NCBI GenBank assembly: GCA_963580455.1
Contig: OY756957.1
Location: 31,774,501 to 31,838,500, forward strand
Origin: Euonymus europaeus
Taxonomy: Eukaryota; Streptophyta; Magnoliopsida; Celastrales; Celastraceae
Length of the DNA: 64,000 nt
Direction of reading: 5' to 3'
The notes under the pieces were generated by a model. That model was not told the origin of the DNA. It saw only the letters and a list, made by a program, of their open reading frames with translations, and searched no databases. A program made the position numbers and the translations under genes. Within the stretch, counting starts at the first letter, position 1; every line of letters starts with the position of its first letter. Positions 61,762-64,000 of the stretch are shown here, one piece after another.

Positions 61762-64000
61762 ATTTCGCGGCTAACAAGATGAAACGAGACCTACTAGCCA
61801 CGAGTTTTGAAATCAAAATCCGAAACGCCAGGATTGTAGAGCATGAAACGTAGTGTGAAATCAAGCTAAAAATCACAGAATTCAGAACTCGGAGTAAACG
61901 GATATTCATAAAACCGTTTACGTAAAGAAACCACATTTCGCGGCTAACTAGGTGAAACGAGACCTACTAGCCACGAGTTCTGAAATCAAAATCCGAAACT
62001 CCAGGATAGTAGAGCTCGAAAAGCAGTGTGAAATCAAGCTAAAAATCACAGAATTCAGAACTCGGAGTCAACGGATATTCATAAAACCGTTTAGGTAAAG
62101 AAACCACATTTCGCGGCTAACTAGGTGAAACGAGACCTACTAGCCACGAGTTCTGAAATCAAAATCCAAAACGCCAGGATTGTAGAGCTCAAAAATTAGT
62201 GTGAAATCAAGCTAAAAATCACCGAATTCAGAACTCGGAGTCAACGGATATTTCATAAAACCGTTTAGGTAAAGAAACCACATTTCGCGGCTAACTAGGT
62301 GAAACGAGACCTACTAGCCACGAGTTCTGAAAAAAAAATCCAAAACGCCAGGATTGTAGAGCATGAAACGTAGTGTGAAATCAAGCTAAAAATCACAGAA
62401 TTCAGAACTCGGAGTCAACGGATATTCATAAAACCGTTTAGGTAAAGAAACCACATTTCGCGGCTAACTAGGTGAAACGAGACCTACTAGCCACGAGTTC
62501 TGAAATCAAAATCCGAAACTCCAGGATTGTAGAGCTCGAAAAGGAGTGTGAAATCAAGCTAAAAATCACCGAATTCAGAACTCGGAGTCAACGGATATTC
62601 ATAAAACCGTTTCCGTAAAGAAACCACATTTCGCGGCTAACTAGATGAAACGAGACGTACTAGCCACGAGTTTTGAAATCAAAATCCGAAACGCCAGGAT
62701 TGTAGAGCATGAAACGTAGTGTGAAATCAAGCTAAAAATCACAGAATTCAGAACTCGGAGTAAACGGATATTCATAAAACCGTTTCGGTAAAGAAACCAC
62801 ATTTCGCGGCTAACAAGGTGAAACGAGACCTACTAGCCACGAGTTCTGAAATCAAAATCCGAAACTCAATGATTGTAGAGCTCGAAAAGGAGTGTGAAAT
62901 CAAGCTAAAAATCACCGAATTCAGAACTCGGAGTCAACGGATATTCATAAAACCGTTTCCGTAAAGAAACCACATTTCGGGGCTAACTAGATGAAACGAG
63001 ACCTACTAGCCACGAGTTCTGAAATCAAAATCCGAAACTCGAGGATTGTAGAGCATGAAACGTAGTGTGAAATCAAGCTAAAAATCACCGAATTCAAAAC
63101 TCGGAGTCAACGGATATTCATAAAACCGTTTACGTAAAGAAACCACATTTCGCGGCTAACTAGGTGAAACGAGACCTACTAGCCACGAGTTCTGAAATCA
63201 AAATCCGAAACTCCAGGATTGTAGAGCTTGAAAAGGAGTGTGAAATCAAGCTAAAAATCACCGAATTCAGAACTTCGAGTCAATGGATATTCATAAAACC
63301 GTTTACGTAAAGAAACCACATTTCGCGGCAAACTAGATGAAACGAGACCTACTAGCCACGAGTTCTGAAATCGAAAACCGAAACTCCAGGATTGTAGAGC
63401 TCGAAAAGCAGTGTGAAATCAAGCTAAAAATCACAGAATTCAGAACTCGGAGTCAACAAATATTCATAAAACCGTTTACGTAAAGAAATCACATTTCGCG
63501 GCTAACTAGGTGAAACGAGACCTACCAGCCACGAGTTCTAAAATCAAAATCCGAAACGCCAGGATTGTAGAGCTCGAAAAGTAGTGTGAAATCAAGCTAA
63601 AAATCACCGAATTCAGAACTCGGAGTCAACGGATATTCATAAAAACGTTTACGAAAAGAAACAACATTTCGCGGCTAACTAGGTGAAACGAGACCTACTA
63701 GCCACGAGTTCTGAAATCAAAATCCGAAACTCCAGGATTGTAGAGCTCGAAGAGGAGTGTGAAATCAAGCTAAAAATCACCGAATTCAGAACTCGGAGTC
63801 AACGGATATTCATAAAACCGTTTACGTAAAGAAACCACATTTCGCGGCTAACAAGATGAAACGAGACCTACTAGCCACGAATTCTGAAATCAAAATCCGA
63901 AACGCCAGGATTGTAGAGCATGAAACGTAGTGTGAAATCAAGCTAAAAATCACAGAATTCAGAACTCGGAGTAAACGGATATTCATAAAACCGTTTACGT
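61762..64000. repeat. 19-monomer HOR unit, copy 2 (cut by window edge)
   Basis: It repeats copy 1 at an offset of 3,289 bp: CTAACAAGATG at 61,762 and 63,839, GGATAGTAGAGC near 62,005, the inserted T near 62,251, GAAAAAAAAATCC, TTTCGGTAAAG with CTAACAAGG, TTTCGGGGC (62,974), GAGCTTGAAAAGG, GAAATCACATTTC, and ACGAAAAGAAACAAC. The repeat continues beyond the right edge. Confidence 0.9.
63839..64000. repeat. Partial last monomer (162 bp)
   Basis: It begins ATTTCGCGGCTAACAAGATG and is cut at TTTACGT, inside the palindrome. It also carries GAGCATG and GAGTAAACGG, so it is the same type as the monomers at 58,473, 60,550 and 61,762. Confidence 0.95.

Larger units (their letters stand above)
1..64000. 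repeat. 173-bp satellite DNA array, 369 full monomers plus a partial one
   Basis: The motif ATTTCGCGGCTAACTAG returns every 173 bp (1, 174, 347, 520 and so on) to the right edge. All copies have the same orientation. Landmark arithmetic gives 369 complete monomers ending at 63,838, then 162 bp of another. The first monomer has 67 A, 36 T, 37 C and 33 G (40% GC). No stretch of even one monomer departs from the pattern, so there is no gene, mobile element or unique spacer. EcoRI (GAATTC), SacI (GAGCTC) and SnaBI (TACGTA) sites occur about once per monomer, except where variants remove them. Monomer size near a nucleosome repeat and multi-monomer higher-order duplication are typical of centromeric or pericentromeric satellites; that location is inference. 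I do not recognise the family. The window edges are cuts inside the array. Confidence 0.99.
42557..64000. repeat. Array domain 4: GAGCATG-type satellite population
   Basis: From 42,557 many monomers read GAGCATGAAACG in place of GAGCTCGAAAAG, first near 42,636 and never to its left. GAGTAAACGG replaces GAGTCAACGG in many copies from about 44,247. TTTCCGTAAAG and TTTAGGTAAAG variants are common. TTATAGAGC and GAAAAATCAGG are absent. Nine of the 11 net single-base length changes in the window lie here. No gene or mobile element interrupts it. Confidence 0.9.

Noticed and set aside
1..64000. CRISPR array
   Set aside because: There are no short constant repeats separated by unique spacers. The whole 173-bp unit is repeated with scattered substitutions.
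1..64000. Tandem 5S rDNA or tRNA gene cluster
   Set aside because: I find no 5S rRNA internal control region, tRNA A and B boxes, or cloverleaf in the monomer. The 31-nt hairpin and dyad do not form a tRNA-like fold.
1..64000. Identity with a named satellite (Arabidopsis CEN180, grass CentO/CentC, Rhynchospora Tyba, human alpha satellite)
   Set aside because: The 173-bp length is close to several of these, but the sequence does not match those I can recall with confidence. Length alone is not evidence, so no family name is assigned.

Overview
The whole 64-kb window is one uninterrupted head-to-tail array of a 173-bp satellite DNA monomer. I see no protein gene, RNA gene, transposon, microsatellite or unique sequence. 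Taking the first base as monomer position 1, I count 369 complete monomers up to position 63,838 and a 162-bp partial copy at the right edge. Orientation never changes. Monomers are about 40% GC, with far more A than T on the plus strand. The two window ends are cuts inside the array, so neither array edge is present.

This is eukaryotic heterochromatin, most likely a centromeric or pericentromeric array: monomer length near one nucleosome repeat, very high homogeneity, and nested higher-order repeats (HORs). The species cannot be told from the sequence. I do not recognise the monomer as any named satellite. A plant is weakly favoured by monomer length and a CAAAA motif, but an animal is not excluded.

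Layout. (1) 1-7,266: pentameric blocks; the opening five monomers recur at 6,402. (2) 7,267-37,020: a richer mixture of monomer types with large, very recent multi-monomer duplications (18/20-mer, 13-mer, 15-mer, 4-mer), punctuated by 12 copies of one diagnostic variant monomer. (3) 37,021-42,556: a transition zone with a 6-mer HOR and a run of four near-identical monomers. (4) 42,557-64,000: a different monomer population marked by GAGCATGAAACG, GAGTAAACGG and TTTCCGTAAAG or TTTAGGTAAAG, with 7-, 9/11-, 4- and 19-mer duplications.

Within each monomer the clearest structural features are an 11-bp inverted repeat with 69-nt spacing, a compact 31-nt imperfect hairpin immediately before it, a perfect 10-bp palindrome TTTACGTAAA, 12 CpG sites, and roughly helically spaced A-tracts. 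No gene network is present. The biology here is array structure and turnover: unequal exchange or amplification in whole-monomer steps, with only 11 net single-base length changes found.
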